Assembly (NCBI RefSeq): GCF_003952505.1
Contig: NZ_CP034450.1
Coordinates: 2,914,001-2,978,000, forward strand
DNA from: Mesorhizobium sp. M4B.F.Ca.ET.058.02.1.1
GTDB taxonomy: Bacteria; Pseudomonadota; Alphaproteobacteria; Rhizobiales; Rhizobiaceae
Direction of reading: 5' to 3'
DNA length: 64,000 nt
The stretch's first letter is position 1. Each line of letters begins with the position of its first letter. The position numbers and the translations under genes were made by a program. Shown here one piece after another: positions 53,979 through 63,225 of this stretch. A model generated the notes under the pieces. It ran no database searches. It had not been told where the DNA came from and saw only the letters and a list, made by a program, of their open reading frames with translations.

Positions 53979-55007
53979 ATGACCAAACCTCATTTCAAGA
54001 AACTGCTTGGCGCGCTGGTCGCCTCATCTGTCCAGTTCGGCACGCTCGGTTTGGCGTTCGCCGATACGACCCTTCTCAACGTGTCCTACGACCCGACGCG
54101 TGAGCTCTACAAGGCCTATGACGAGGCTTTCGCCGCGCACTGGAAGGCCGAGACCGGCGAGACCGTGACCATCCAGCAGTCGCATGGCGGATCGGGCGCG
54201 CAGGCCCGCGCCGTGATCGATGGCCTCGACGCCGACGTGGTGACGCTGGCGCTCGAAGGGGACATCAACGCCATCGTCTCGAAGGCGAAGAAGATCAATC
54301 CGGACTGGCGCAAAAAGTTCGAGAACAATTCGGCCCCTTACACCTCGACCATCATCTTCCTGGTTCGCAAGGGCAACCCGAAGGGCATCCATGACTGGAA
54401 CGACCTGATCAAGGACGGCGTCCAGGTGATCACGCCCAACCCGAAGACCTCCGGCGGCGCGCGCTGGAACTATCTCGCCGCCTGGGCCTATGCCAACGCC
54501 AATGACGGCGGCGACGAGGCCAAGACCAAGGAATTCATCGCCAAGCTCTACTCCCAAGTGCCGGTCCTCGACACCGGCGCGCGCGGCTCGACCGTGACCT
54601 TCGCGCAAAAGGGCCTGGGCGACGTGCTGCTGGCCTGGGAAAACGAGGCCTATCTCGCGCTCGACGAATTCGGCGCCGACAATTTCGACATCGTCTATCC
54701 GCCGACCTCGATCCTGGCCGAGCCGCCTGTCGCGGTAGTCGACGCCAATGTCGACGCCAAGGGCACGCGCAAGGTCGCCGAGGCCTATCTCGGCTACCTC
54801 TACTCCAAGGAGGGCCAGACGCTGATCGCCAAGAACCACTATCGTCCGGCAAAGCCCGATCTGGTTCCCGCCGAGGACCTCGCCAAACTGCCCGAGATCA
54901 AGCTGATCACCATCGACGATCCGCTTTTCGGCGGCTGGAAGAAGGCACAGCCTTATCATTTCGGCGATGGTGGTATATTCGACCAGATCTACAAGCCCGC
55001 CCAGTGA
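53979..55007 (+). CDS. sbp: Sulfate-binding periplasmic protein
   Basis: 342 residues: Sec signal about 1-28, then the Sbp core: LLNVSYDPTRELYKAYDEAF, QQSHGGSGAQARAV, NSAPYTSTIIFLVRKGNPKG, ITPNPKTSGGARWNYLAAWA and DTGARGSTVTFAQKGLGDVL. These match E. coli Sbp closely and include the sulfate-binding segments. It delivers sulfate or thiosulfate to a CysTWA channel, but no cysTWA genes follow; the next bases are an ssuD remnant and IS110 debris. It is an orphan binding protein that may use a channel encoded elsewhere. Confidence 0.94.
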   Translation: MTKPHFKKLLGALVASSVQFGTLGLAFADTTLLNVSYDPTRELYKAYDEAFAAHWKAETGETVTIQQSHGGSGAQARAVIDGLDADVVTLALEGDINAIVSKAKKINPDWRKKFENNSAPYTSTIIFLVRKGNPKGIHDWNDLIKDGVQVITPNPKTSGGARWNYLAAWAYANANDGGDEAKTKEFIAKLYSQVPVLDTGARGSTVTFAQKGLGDVLLAWENEAYLALDEFGADNFDIVYPPTSILAEPPVAVVDANVDAKGTRKVAEAYLGYLYSKEGQTLIAKNHYRPAKPDLVPAEDLAKLPEIKLITIDDPLFGGWKKAQPYHFGDGGIFDQIYKPAQ

Positions 55008-55167
55008 GGCGCGACGGCCTGACAGTCACGCCGGCCCAACCGGCAAAGGACAGCCACTCTTACTATGCTAAGTCGCCAAACAGAATGGGCCATATGAACC
55101 GGACTTCCATCGCTGGCGCTTTTCGGACACCCACACCTCCGCCGCGCCCAAATTCTAGATCCCAGCC

Positions 55168-55285
55168 GCGTTCCTTGAGGGGGTAGCTCGCCCTGTAGTC
55201 CGAGCCGCGGAAACAGCAGTTCAGCAACATTGAAAGCTTCCTCCAGATGCGGATAAGCGGAGGCGATAATCGTCTCCACACTGGA
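55168..55285 (-). pseudogene. ssuD-like remnant (C-terminal piece)
   Basis: The minus strand encodes VETIIASAYPHLEEAFNVAE, LLFPRLGLQGELPPQG, which matches the end of SsuD-type monooxygenases (compare [18 protein letters not shown] of the intact ssuD here). The rest of the gene is absent. Confidence 0.65.
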
Positions 55286-55764
55286 GTGCAAGCCGACGGC
55301 GTTTCGGGATCAACGTTTGTATTACTCATCAACGATGCCAAGTCCTGACCAAATACAGCGGCCGTCTTAGTCGATTGTTATTTTCGAGACTTTGTCGACA
55401 TCGTATTTCTTCGTCTAGGCTGCGATAATACACGAATCTCTCTGCGCCACGATCCAGCGTTCTCGCGTCGAGTTCCGATGCGCCGTTCCAGTCTCCCGGG
55501 CTCTGCGACGGGGTGTTTGGGCTGCACTTAGGCAGCGCTCGAGCCGTCGTGGCGCACTTTGCCATCGGTCTGACGGAGCATCGTCACAGGCAATCGAGCG
55601 CGGTCCGGCCGTCTTTCGATCGGCGCGGCCGTAGGCAGGATAACGTGAGTTCCGTCGTTCTGGTCTGCATCGGTCCTCATCCGCCGCACCGGGTCTCCTT
55701 GTCTCAGGCGGCGTCCGTCAGCGTGCGGGCGCCATGCGTTTGAACTGCGTTCGCACCGCTCATT

Positions 55765-56200
55765 GTTACGCTCCCAGCAGCTTGCGGGCCTTGTCGTGCG
55801 CATGCCGGCCGGCGTCCGCCTAGCTTGCGGCTGGATCGCCGACATAGAACGTGCCGTCGCTCCAGATCGCGTGCCTGATCACGCCAGCTTGCGCGCCACC
55901 GCGACGCAGGCCTTGCGGTGGCAGGAGCGATTGGCGATCGCTGGCCCCAGCTCTTGACCTTGTCATTGAAGCGCGTCATCAGGTCCTACGCCGCCCCGTA
56001 GAGCGCGCGCCGCACGTCCATGTCGCCAGCCCTCGAGATGCGCCCCCTAGTCAGGCCGAAGTAGGCCGCGACGTCGCGCAAGCGGCGGAAGCGCGACGGA
56101 TCGTCGATCGCGGTCATGAAGCCCACCGCGCTGGCCCAGGGCCGACGCCGGGGATCGCCATAAAGCGACCGATTGACCGCCCGGCTTGGTGGCGGCGCCG
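55765..56200 (-). mobile_element. IS110-family transposase remnant
   Basis: In the minus-strand frame: FMTAIDDPSRFRRLRDVAAY, FGLTRGRISRAGDMDVRRAL, a TAG stop, DLMTRFNDKVKSWGQ, then in a shifted frame SCHRKACVAVARKLA and IWSDGTFYVGD. This is the C-terminal (IS116/IS110/IS902) domain with stops and frameshifts. No intact transposase or ends are visible. Confidence 0.75.
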
Positions 56201-56233
56201 GGCGAGGCTGCGGGGCCATGAATGAGCGCAATG

Positions 56234-56656
56234 CTATGGACGTCCGCCCCGTCTATATTCGCCGGGATCGATAAAGCTCCCCGCCCAAAAGTTACGTTTG
56301 GCAATGCGGGCTTCGCGCTCTTCGGCGTGTTTCACCAGATCGCGTCCGAGATCGATGCCTCCCACGAAGCAGACGCCGACATCGTCGTCATAACGGTCCT
56401 TGCCTTCGATGATGCAGGTTACATCCCCTGCAGCAATAAGATGTTGAATGTGGTCGCGCGCATACTTGCCGCAGGGCCAGATTTTGTCAGCGGCATCGAA
56501 ACACGGCTGCGAAAGTTCGGGGGCATCGATACCAAGCAACTGAACTCGTTTCTTGTCATGCCACAGTGTGTCGCCGTCATGAGCAAACCAATGCTCTGCT
56601 GCGGAAACAGGCCCACAGGTGACCACGAAGGTAAGGGCGAGGATCAACCTGCACAT
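56234..56656 (-). pseudogene. Thermonuclease-family protein, probably inactive
   Basis: 140 residues from ATG 56656 with a signal peptide (LILALTFVVTCGPVSA), then the SNase fold: HDGDTL, VQLLGIDAPELSQPC (Arg and Glu of the active site present), WPCGKYARDHI and WAGSFIDPGEYRRG. The third catalytic residue, Arg in the usual DRYGR, is replaced (DRYDDD), and about 14 residues are missing between LVKHA and the EEREARIAK helix. Exported nucleases of this type are common in rhizobia; this copy looks decayed, though the frame is open. Confidence 0.65.
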
Positions 56657-57139
56657 GGCCGAGCAAAATCTAATATGATCCCGGCAAGGATCGTCCTGCC
56701 ATCGCTCTGGATGCCTACGGCCCGCAGGCAAAGGCCAATCGGCGGGAGTTCTGAAGCTCCGCCCGGCACGATGTTCTCATCCACTGAACTGGTCAAGCAC
56801 CTCTTATTGCGGGGGAACGCCTTACTGCCAAAGCAGATGTTGCTCAGTCAGCCTGTCCGGAAGGGCGCGTCCGGTCTTTATCGCTTAGTTGCCCGCCGAG
56901 TGTCAGCAAGCCCTAACTTCCGCGATCACGCCATACTCCCGCGGACAGCCTTACCCTACCTCAATGTCGCGGCGGACCTGATCCGCCTTGGCCGGCGCCT
57001 GTTACCCCAAGCCCCCCGCCCAATAGGCGTCGGCCATCTCTTCACAGAGAAGCCTAGGACGCGCATTTCCCGTTTCCGCTGTCAGCGCAGAGCCCGGGCC
57101 TCCCGGCGCCCGCCTGGTCCTTTCGGCCCGCACTAGCAG
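56657..57139. other. Intergenic, nothing recognised
   Basis: About 480 bases. A minus-strand segment near 56960-57040 has protein-like patches broken by stops; I cannot identify it. No repeat or RNA gene is seen. Confidence 0.4.
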
Positions 57140-57352
57140 CTAAGCCATGAGGCGCTTCGAAATCGCCCGCAATAGCTCCGTTTCGTCGGCAATCCCGTTC
57201 CGGAAAGCGCTGACGATTTCAGCAGCGAGGTCTTCCCTCTGCTCTTTGTCTTTTTGGGCTAGACGGCGCTCATCGCAAAGCCGATCGAACACCCGCTGGA
57301 GCAACTCCAGATCGCTTGGCACAAGTATCCCGTCGAGGCACGACAGAGGCAT
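57140..57352 (-). CDS. Small hypothetical protein
   Basis: 70 residues, helical and charged (PSDLELLQRVFDRLCDERRL, EQREDLAAEIVSAFRNGI, ETELLRAISKRLM). There is no signal or membrane part. Composition is strongly protein-like and resembles short proteins common on rhizobial plasmids and islands; function unknown. It is part of a run of five small minus-strand genes. Confidence 0.65.
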   Translation of the reverse strand: MPLSCLDGILVPSDLELLQRVFDRLCDERRLAQKDKEQREDLAAEIVSAFRNGIADETELLRAISKRLMA

Positions 57353-57516
57353 TACGCAACCCTCAATTGGCTAAGACCCTGCCTGTTATTTTGTGAGCGG
57401 TTTGCCGATTTCAAGCTACCTCTTGCGCCGCTTCTCCGGCGTCCTGGCAATGCTGGTGAACTGCAGTTTCCGATCTTTACGCCGACACGCAGGAAGCCGC
57501 TGCGCGACATGGTCGA

Positions 57517-57798
57517 TTAGCTGCCCTTGGCCCTGCCGTAGGCGTTGGGGCTGGTGTCGGGCGTGTAGATCAGGCCGACATCCGTGCCGCCGCACCTGTT
57601 GCATTTCAACTTGGGAATGAGGTCATCGGCCTTTGCCGGCGCGTCAGGGCCGTAGCGGTCCCGGAGCTGGGCAAGGTCGAGCTTTTGGCTATGGTTGCAG
57701 GGAGACCAATGACAGAACGCCGTCACGGCCATCTTGGCGTCGATCAAGCTTTGGAATGTCCAGCCCTTGCCCATGCACCCGATATAGTGCGGCTCCAA
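57517..57798 (-). CDS. Small Cys/His protein
   Basis: 93 residues with a possible metal-binding pattern: CHWSPCNHS in the middle and CNRCGGTD near the end, separated by about 45 residues (LAQLRDRYGPDAPAKADDLI). It looks like a small zinc-ribbon-like protein found in rhizobia. The ATG at 57798 abuts the stop of the DUF768 gene, so the two are one transcript. Function unknown. Confidence 0.7.
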   Translation of the reverse strand: MEPHYIGCMGKGWTFQSLIDAKMAVTAFCHWSPCNHSQKLDLAQLRDRYGPDAPAKADDLIPKLKCNRCGGTDVGLIYTPDTSPNAYGRAKGS

Positions 57799-58020
57799 TC
57801 AATCCGCCACGCCGGCCTCCCGATGAACGGTGGCGTCAAAGATCACCTCATAGACGCTCCCAATTTCTTCCTCGATCTCCGTGCTGTCGATCCCGAGTAC
57901 CTTGGCGTCAGCAAAAAGCTGTTGGGCCAATTCAGCCACGGAGATGACGTCGGCGCCGACCGTCTCCGGGATGTTGTTGGAAATCCATTTGTGGAGAAAG
58001 TTGATGCCGCGCGTGCTCAT
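57799..58020 (-). CDS. DUF768 protein
   Basis: 73 residues: MSTRGINFLHKWISNNIPET, ADVISVAELAQQLFADAKVL, EIEEEIGSVYEVIFDA. This is the DUF768 pattern, a family largely confined to Mesorhizobium and relatives and the strongest genus hint in the window. The function is unknown. It ends where the Cys/His protein starts. Confidence 0.85.
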   Translation of the reverse strand: MSTRGINFLHKWISNNIPETVGADVISVAELAQQLFADAKVLGIDSTEIEEEIGSVYEVIFDATVHREAGVAD

Positions 58021-58068
58021 CTCGGCGACAAGCGCCGGCGGGGCATTAGGTTCCTTCCGTCGGAGACG

Positions 58069-58293
58069 TTAGGTCGACATCTCTTTGATGACCGCATCGA
58101 GCGAGGCGATATCTTCCAGCGCGGCTATTTCGAGCGGATCAGCCGCCTGTGCTGGCGTGCGTATCTCAGGAACGCCACCAGGCCCTATTGGCGCGTAGCT
58201 CATTACAAGGGTGTCGCGATACTGCCTGAGCAGGACGAGCGCTCTATCAATGGTTCGTTGGTCCATCGGTGAGATTTTAGCATATAGGTCCAA
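58069..58293 (-). CDS. Small hypothetical protein
   Basis: 74 residues, or 65 from the internal ATG (MDQRTIDRALVLLRQYRDTL). Helical, acidic, with a Pro/Gly turn in the middle (YAPIGPGGVPEIRT). No known family. It lies 48 bases upstream of the DUF768 gene on the same strand. Confidence 0.55.
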   Translation of the reverse strand: MDLYAKISPMDQRTIDRALVLLRQYRDTLVMSYAPIGPGGVPEIRTPAQAADPLEIAALEDIASLDAVIKEMST

Positions 58294-58368
58294 CTCTGCG
58301 CACTACGCTAATTCTTCCCGAAATCCTGCCCGTTTCGGCGTCAAAGGTCACCTTGTCGATGAAGCGTC

Positions 58369-58599
58369 CTAATTGGCATCCCCCTGTCCGTTTCCGCTAC
58401 CGACAATGCCAAAATCCTGAGATTTGATATTTCCATCCGCCAAGAGAAAGCCCTCAGCAGCCAGGCCCCGCCTCAACAACTCACGCACCGCTGACGCTCG
58501 GCTTGGCATTCGTCTTTCAAAGCGCCAGTCCTCCAGCGCATCAATTTCCCTTTGCGACAACATTATTTGAAGACGTACAGGTCTCTCGATTTGTGGCAT
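58369..58599 (-). CDS. Ribbon-helix-helix (CopG-like) protein
   Basis: 76 residues. IERPVRLQIMLSQREIDALE forms the strand and first helix and RMPSRASAVRELLRRGL the second, a classical RHH DNA-binding fold. It is followed by a polar tail. There is no toxin gene beside it, so it is likely a small regulator or an orphan antitoxin (inference). Confidence 0.72.
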   Translation of the reverse strand: MPQIERPVRLQIMLSQREIDALEDWRFERRMPSRASAVRELLRRGLAAEGFLLADGNIKSQDFGIVGSGNGQGDAN

Positions 58600-58847
58600 T
58601 TTGCGACCTCACCCATAAAGCGTCGAATGAGTAGTTAGCGTATAATGAGCATAACACTCCAAAGGTTGCATGACCATCGTCTTGGGTCTGTACGCCTGAT
58701 GAGGCGAATGCATTAAGGGCTGCGTCTACCGTAAGTACTAACTTCTTGAAAATATTAGCTTATTTAATGCTTTGTGACTTGTGCTCCCCTTCGCGAGCGC
58801 GCATGGTGAAGGTGAGGGTAACCCGGTCCGGAGGACAAGAGGTCACC

Positions 58848-59159
58848 ATGCGCTACCATTATTCACAGACCCTACTGGACGACGTTACGGCGAGTGTCAC
58901 TGAGGCGTTCCAGAGGCTTCGCATTGTCAACGTTCCGGTCGTGGCGGAACAAGTCAGGCGTCGTCATCTCTCGGAGAATATCGCCCTTGAGGACATTGAG
59001 GAGATAGTCCTGGACACCGCTCAAATGTTTCACATCCCGATGGAATTCGACGGTACGCGCGGCATTTTTGCTGGGCACGAAGCGGAAACCAGGCTGGCCG
59101 GGCGATTTGCGACCTCCCTCCACGGCCAACCACCACGCCTTTTGGCGAGCGAGAACTAA
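58848..59159 (+). CDS. Small hypothetical protein
   Basis: 103 residues from ATG 58848 (MRYHYSQTLLDDVTASVTEA), with AGAGG seven bases upstream; the frame is open further but has no good site there. It has helical segments (FQRLRIVNVPVVAEQVRRRH, ALEDIEEIVLDTAQMFHIPM) and no membrane part. I do not recognise it. It is followed immediately by the GGDEF remnant. Confidence 0.6.
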   Translation: MRYHYSQTLLDDVTASVTEAFQRLRIVNVPVVAEQVRRRHLSENIALEDIEEIVLDTAQMFHIPMEFDGTRGIFAGHEAETRLAGRFATSLHGQPPRLLASEN

Positions 59160-59162
59160 CGC

Positions 59163-59578
59163 TTGGCCAGCGCGAAACGGTCGATGGCCCCGAAATATCT
59201 CGATCATCGGTTGCAATGCCCCGGTGCCGCAATGCTTATGTGCGATATCGACCACTTCAAGAAGCTCAACGATCACCTCGGACCATGCCGAAGGCGACCG
59301 ATGCCTAGTGGAGGTCGCACCGATCATTCGAGACAACATCCGGCGCGGTGATCTTGTGGCCCGCTACGGAGGCGAAGAGTTCCTCGTTGTTCTGCCCGGC
59401 ATAAAGGACGAGGCGTCCTCTGTCGCGGAACGCATCCGGGAAAGCGTAGAAGCCGCCGCCATTCACAACCCGGGATCGCGGCTGTCTCCTCGCGTAACAC
59501 TCAGCATCGGAGTGGCAATTCAAACTTCGGACGAGGTGATCTCGCCGGAGAAACTGCAACGCCAAGCGGATGAAGCAC
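59163..59578 (+). pseudogene. GGDEF domain remnant
   Basis: LMCDIDHFKKLNDHLG in the first frame and, after a one-base insertion near 59281, HAEGDRCLVEVAPIIRDNIR, DLVARYGGEEFLVVLPG and LSIGVAIQTS in another. GGEEF is the active-site form of diguanylate cyclases. Sensor domains are missing and the C-terminus runs into a TRAP-transporter fragment, so no enzyme is expected. Confidence 0.75.
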
Positions 59579-59892
59579 TCCTGGTGCTCGGAACCATCTT
59601 TCTCGGTTTCGCCACGCCGACCGAAGGCGGCGCCATGGGCTCGGTCGGCGCCCTCATCATGGCGGCGGCCAAGCGCCGGCTTTCGCTCGACCTGATCCGG
59701 CAGGCGCTGACCTCGACGACGCGGTTGTCGTCCTTCGTTCTCTCCATTCTGATCGGCTCGCGCGTCTTCTATTTGACTTTCTGTGGTGTGAACGGCCATC
59801 TGTGGGTGGAGCATCTCTTGGTGTCACTGCCCGGCGGCGAGGTCGGCTTCCTGATCGTCACCAACCTGATCGTCTTCTTCCTCGCCTTTTAG
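59579..59892 (+). pseudogene. TRAP transporter large permease (DctM) fragment
   Basis: In the same frame as the GGDEF end, the protein becomes LVLGTIFLGFATPTEGGAMG, VGALIMAAAKRRLS and VTNLIVFFLAF, an inner part of DctM-type permeases, then stops at TAG 59890. Both ends of the permease are absent. The switch from GGDEF to DctM sequence falls at about 59577-59583. Confidence 0.75.
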
Positions 59893-60579
59893 GCGAACCT
59901 AAGGACCAGGAGGAGGACTAGAATTCCATGTGCATGTGGTGTCTCTTTCATCCACAAAAGGGTAGATGAACCCATCACGAGCGCGGCTGGTTTGAGGCCG
60001 GAAGCGCTCTGGCTGCTTTGGAGCTAATGTCGGCGATTTCGGTCGGTAGGCCATCTGTTAAGACGGTCCGTGTGGTCATTCGAACCACTGTCGCGATCGC
60101 GATCTATTTTATCCCATTTTTTGATGCTTTCCTCGTCCCGCCCGGCCGCGCACCCATGCTCGAGCGCGCGCGGCTACTCTGGAGCATGGCGGCCACGAAT
60201 CGCAGATAGCGCACGAATTCGAGCCAGAATCATCCCATCCGGCATCGGTGAAGAACCTATGCCCGAACAGGCGTAGGATTGGACCTCGGCCGGTAGCGAT
60301 GTCGATCAATGCCAGAGCAAGCGCCGACCAGCGCTACTCCCCCGCTCACATCGTTCTGGACCATGCAGCGAAGACATGGGCTACCTTGACCGCACTCGCC
60401 TGCGGGGCTTGCGCAACCCATTCCAGCAAGGTTTCGAAACGGGCCTCGGGATCAAGCATGTCGTCATCATCTTGGTCCGTGGATGCGACGCCGCTTCGCG
60501 TTCACCCGACCCTTGTTCCCCTAGCAGATGGCCTGGAACCCTGTCGGGTGCAGCATTGCGGCAGTTTGCTTGCCGACAA
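59893..60579. other. Long intergenic stretch without a recognised gene
   Basis: About 690 bases. Several open frames of 60-160 codons exist on both strands but all are Arg/Ser/Pro-rich without motifs. I see no repeat ends or RNA gene. It is probably decayed DNA like its surroundings. Confidence 0.45.
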
Positions 60580-61296
60580 CTATTCCTGCTGGAATTGACA
60601 TGGCCAATCTTCAGGCCTGGTCAAGCCAGACGGCAACTCGGTCCGGGTGTCTCCGCAAGCCATGTTGAGCTGCCATTGGGACAGACCCGCCGATTTGGAA
60701 AGATCGAGGCCCTCGATACGGGTCAGAAAGAAAAAAGCGCGGTCAAAGTCTATCGGCTCGGTGAACGTCGCTCCTCGGAAGTCCGCCCGCGCGAGATTGG
60801 CAAACGAAAAGCGGCTGCCACTGATATCGGCGTCATGGAACTGCGCTCGCCCTAATTCCGCCTTTGTGAAATCAACATCGGTCAGATTGGCGTCCTGGAA
60901 ATTCGAGCGCTGCACTTCCGCGCTCGTAAACACAGCGCCCTGCGCGTCCATATGGCTGAAGTCGGTCCTGTAGGCCTCGATTTTGTCGAACCGGGCTCCT
61001 TTGGCGGTCGAGCCGGCTAGGGAAGCACGCACAAGCGTTGCCTTCTCAAAATTTGCCGCAAGGAGATTGCTGTTCCTGAGGTCGGTCGAAGTGAAATCAA
61101 CACCGATCAGGTTCGCGCCGCTCAGGTCCTGTCCTTTAAGGATGAGAAGCTTTTTGTCACAGTCCTGCCAATTGACGCCGGGCGTCGCGGCTGCGTCGCA
61201 ATTTTGAGCGGCAGTGGCGTTCTGCCAAGCAAATACAATGCAAACCGCTAGAACCAAGCCGGATGTGACGTAAGCTCTAGTTCGTCTCAAAGTCAT
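60580..61296 (-). CDS. Exported pentapeptide-repeat protein
   Basis: 238 residues from ATG 61296 (MTLRRTRAYV). Signal peptide about 8-29 (SGLVLAVCIVFAWQNATA), then about 25 consecutive pentapeptides of the A(D/N)LXX sort (DLSGANLIGVDFTSTDLRNS, NFQDANLTDVDFTKAELGRA) forming a quadrilateral beta-helix, and a C-terminal region with two Cys. Periplasmic or outer-face location is likely. Functions of such proteins vary; nothing in the context decides. The gene is intact in a decayed neighbourhood. Confidence 0.85.
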   Translation of the reverse strand: MTLRRTRAYVTSGLVLAVCIVFAWQNATAAQNCDAAATPGVNWQDCDKKLLILKGQDLSGANLIGVDFTSTDLRNSNLLAANFEKATLVRASLAGSTAKGARFDKIEAYRTDFSHMDAQGAVFTSAEVQRSNFQDANLTDVDFTKAELGRAQFHDADISGSRFSFANLARADFRGATFTEPIDFDRAFFFLTRIEGLDLSKSAGLSQWQLNMACGDTRTELPSGLTRPEDWPCQFQQE

Positions 61297-61651
61297 TGTT
61301 TCTGGACCTCTCCTACTCGCCGACAATCAAGCTTACCACATCTGCTGGCAATCGACCCACGGTAACGACCGCCGTCACATTTGGCGCATTTCTGCACAAT
61401 TGCGGCTCGGAATTGCAGCCGATACTAGGCGTCGCTCATCTACCTCTCCAAAGCGGTGGCGTGGACTACGCTCACCCCGCGCGAGCTTGAAGGCGACCCG
61501 CTGCCTTCTCCGAGCTGGTTTCTTCACTACTGTAGCGCGCACCAGGTGATTTCCGGAAGCGGAACAGCCCTGGAGCAGCAGCGTTCGCCCTGATGGCTCT
61601 CGTCACTGGGTTTGCGTCTGCAATAAACGTCCTATCTGATGGTTCTGCTCT
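61297..61651. other. Intergenic, nothing recognised
   Basis: 355 bases upstream of the pentapeptide gene and downstream of the XRE gene. It holds the pentapeptide gene promoter presumably; no motif stands out. Confidence 0.45.
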
Positions 61652-62089
61652 TCACCCGATTGCGGCAATAAGCGCAGAAATGCGGGCTCGCACCCTCGGA
61701 GGTAGTTGAACAAGTTGCTCGATCAGGCGCCGACCTTCTGCGCTGGCAATGAAGCCAATGCGCTCATCGGTTCGTAGACGTGAAGCCTCATTGCCGCTCT
61801 CACCATTCTCCGGAAGGCCTTCGAAAAACCGACTGACGGCGACGCCTAGCGACCTGCCAATCTCGTAGAGCATGGACGCGCTCACTCGGTTCCTTGCGTT
61901 CTCGTATTTTTGGAGTTGTTGAAAGGTTATGCCTATCGATCGGGCAAGCTGAACCTGCGATACGTCTGACTGCACGCGAACCGCTGCGATCTGCCTGCCG
62001 ACATGCACATCGACGGGGTGAGGCTCACGCCCGATCTTTGGTTGTGGCGCCGCCAGGGACGGGCTGGAGCGGTGCGTTCGATGCCCCAA
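61652..62089 (-). CDS. XRE-family transcriptional regulator
   Basis: 145 residues. HTH about 28-85: VDVHVGRQIAAVRVQSDVSQ, VQLARSIGITFQQLQKYENA, RVSASMLYEIGRSLGVAVSR; then FFEGLPE and a C-terminal helical tail (GRRLIEQLVQLPPRVRARIS). It belongs to the rhizobial Cro/CI group with FFEG after the HTH. The N-terminal 25 residues may be non-native. It is preceded by the truncated capA on the same strand and may be unrelated to it. Confidence 0.85.
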   Translation of the reverse strand: MGHRTHRSSPSLAAPQPKIGREPHPVDVHVGRQIAAVRVQSDVSQVQLARSIGITFQQLQKYENARNRVSASMLYEIGRSLGVAVSRFFEGLPENGESGNEASRLRTDERIGFIASAEGRRLIEQLVQLPPRVRARISALIAAIG

Positions 62090-62142
62090 CAGATCTTTGG
62101 GTGAAAATCAGTCGCGGTCGGTTCTGGTTTTTGTGTCGATTG

Positions 62143-63225
62143 TCAGCCGAATTTTCGCGCAGGCGGCACAACTATCCTGCCGGAGTATCCGGATATTTCG
62201 ATCCCGGTACCGAAGGCACGCGAGCGGCTTACGAAGCCCTCGAGACCATCTCGCGCCACGTGCCCGGTGGCGGGGACCGGGACCAATCTGCCCCTTTCGG
62301 ATCCTATGCGATCATTTAGATCGCCGATCACTACCGGCAGAAGGTCTATGCCTTCGAGGGTTCCACTCTCATCGTAGCGGCAAGCCGCGACAATGCTCTG
62401 CCAGACTTCCGGAGGATCCCATTCGCCCTCGTCCGGATGGACGTGAAACAGGAAATTTCCGAGACCGTAGAAGATGGGCAAGCCGTTATAGATTTCCACC
62501 GCCTGAAGAACCGGGGCACCGTGGCTGACGAAGACGTCTGCGCCGGCGTCGATGCATGTGCGGGCAAAGGTCTGCACCCAGCGCGGCACATCCTGCCAGC
62601 CCGGTTCCCAATGATGGTGGTGCAGATAGGCGATGACGAAATCGCCCCGCGCAGACGCCTGACCGATGGCAGACAGATGGATGCTGGCGCTCGCTTGATC
62701 GACTTCGACCATGCGGCCGAAATTGGCTGCTTGGGTGAACACGGTGCCGTAGAAATTGAGCTCCCCGTCGCTCGCTATCTCCGGCGGATCTTCCGGCTGC
62801 GCATAATTGGTCAGTTCGAAGGGAGAACTTTGCAAATGGCCTCCAAGCCGTGCCAACCGTCGGAAATGCCCGTCCGGCACTCCAATTTTTCGAACGGTCT
62901 TAAGCCGGTTGACGCCAGGGCGAGACGGGCGAAAGGCCGTGTGGTTCTCGGCATACATGCTGGACGGGCCGGGACCCGCATCGATCGCAAGAAGAGCGAC
63001 GTCGCGTGTACCTAGCCGGCGGCGGCCCAGTTCCCGGGCATCGGTCGCGTCGACCCCGATGCCCGCATGCAGGAAGCCCCGTTCTTGAACTTCCTCTAGC
63101 GTCGAGAGGACGCCGCCAGCACCGAGATCGAACGCGTGGTTGTTCGCTAAGGCGAGCGCGTTGAAACCAATGTCCTGCAATGCATCCAGAACTTCGGCCC
63201 TGGAATAGCCGAAGTACCTGCCCTT
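62143..63225 (-). pseudogene. CapA-family phosphoesterase, 5' truncated
   Basis: About 360 residues of a CapA/PgsA-type metallophosphoesterase: GYSRAEVLDALQDIGFNALA, LANNHAFDLGAGGVLSTLEE, FVIAYLHHHHWEPGW, VFVSHGAPVLQAVEIYNGLP and FYGLGNFLF. The usual N-terminal 70-80 residues with the first metal motif (GD) are missing; upstream of about 63225 the sequence becomes the integrase of the next entry. Without that part it should be inactive. Confidence 0.8.

Noticed and set aside
53979..55007. Thiosulfate-specific CysP for the binding protein
   Set aside because: Residue pattern is closer to E. coli Sbp; specificity cannot be settled by eye, so only sulfate binding is claimed.
60109..60309. 66-codon minus-strand frame
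   Set aside because: Some protein-like start but Arg/Ala-rich tail, no ribosome site and no family; left within the intergenic entry.
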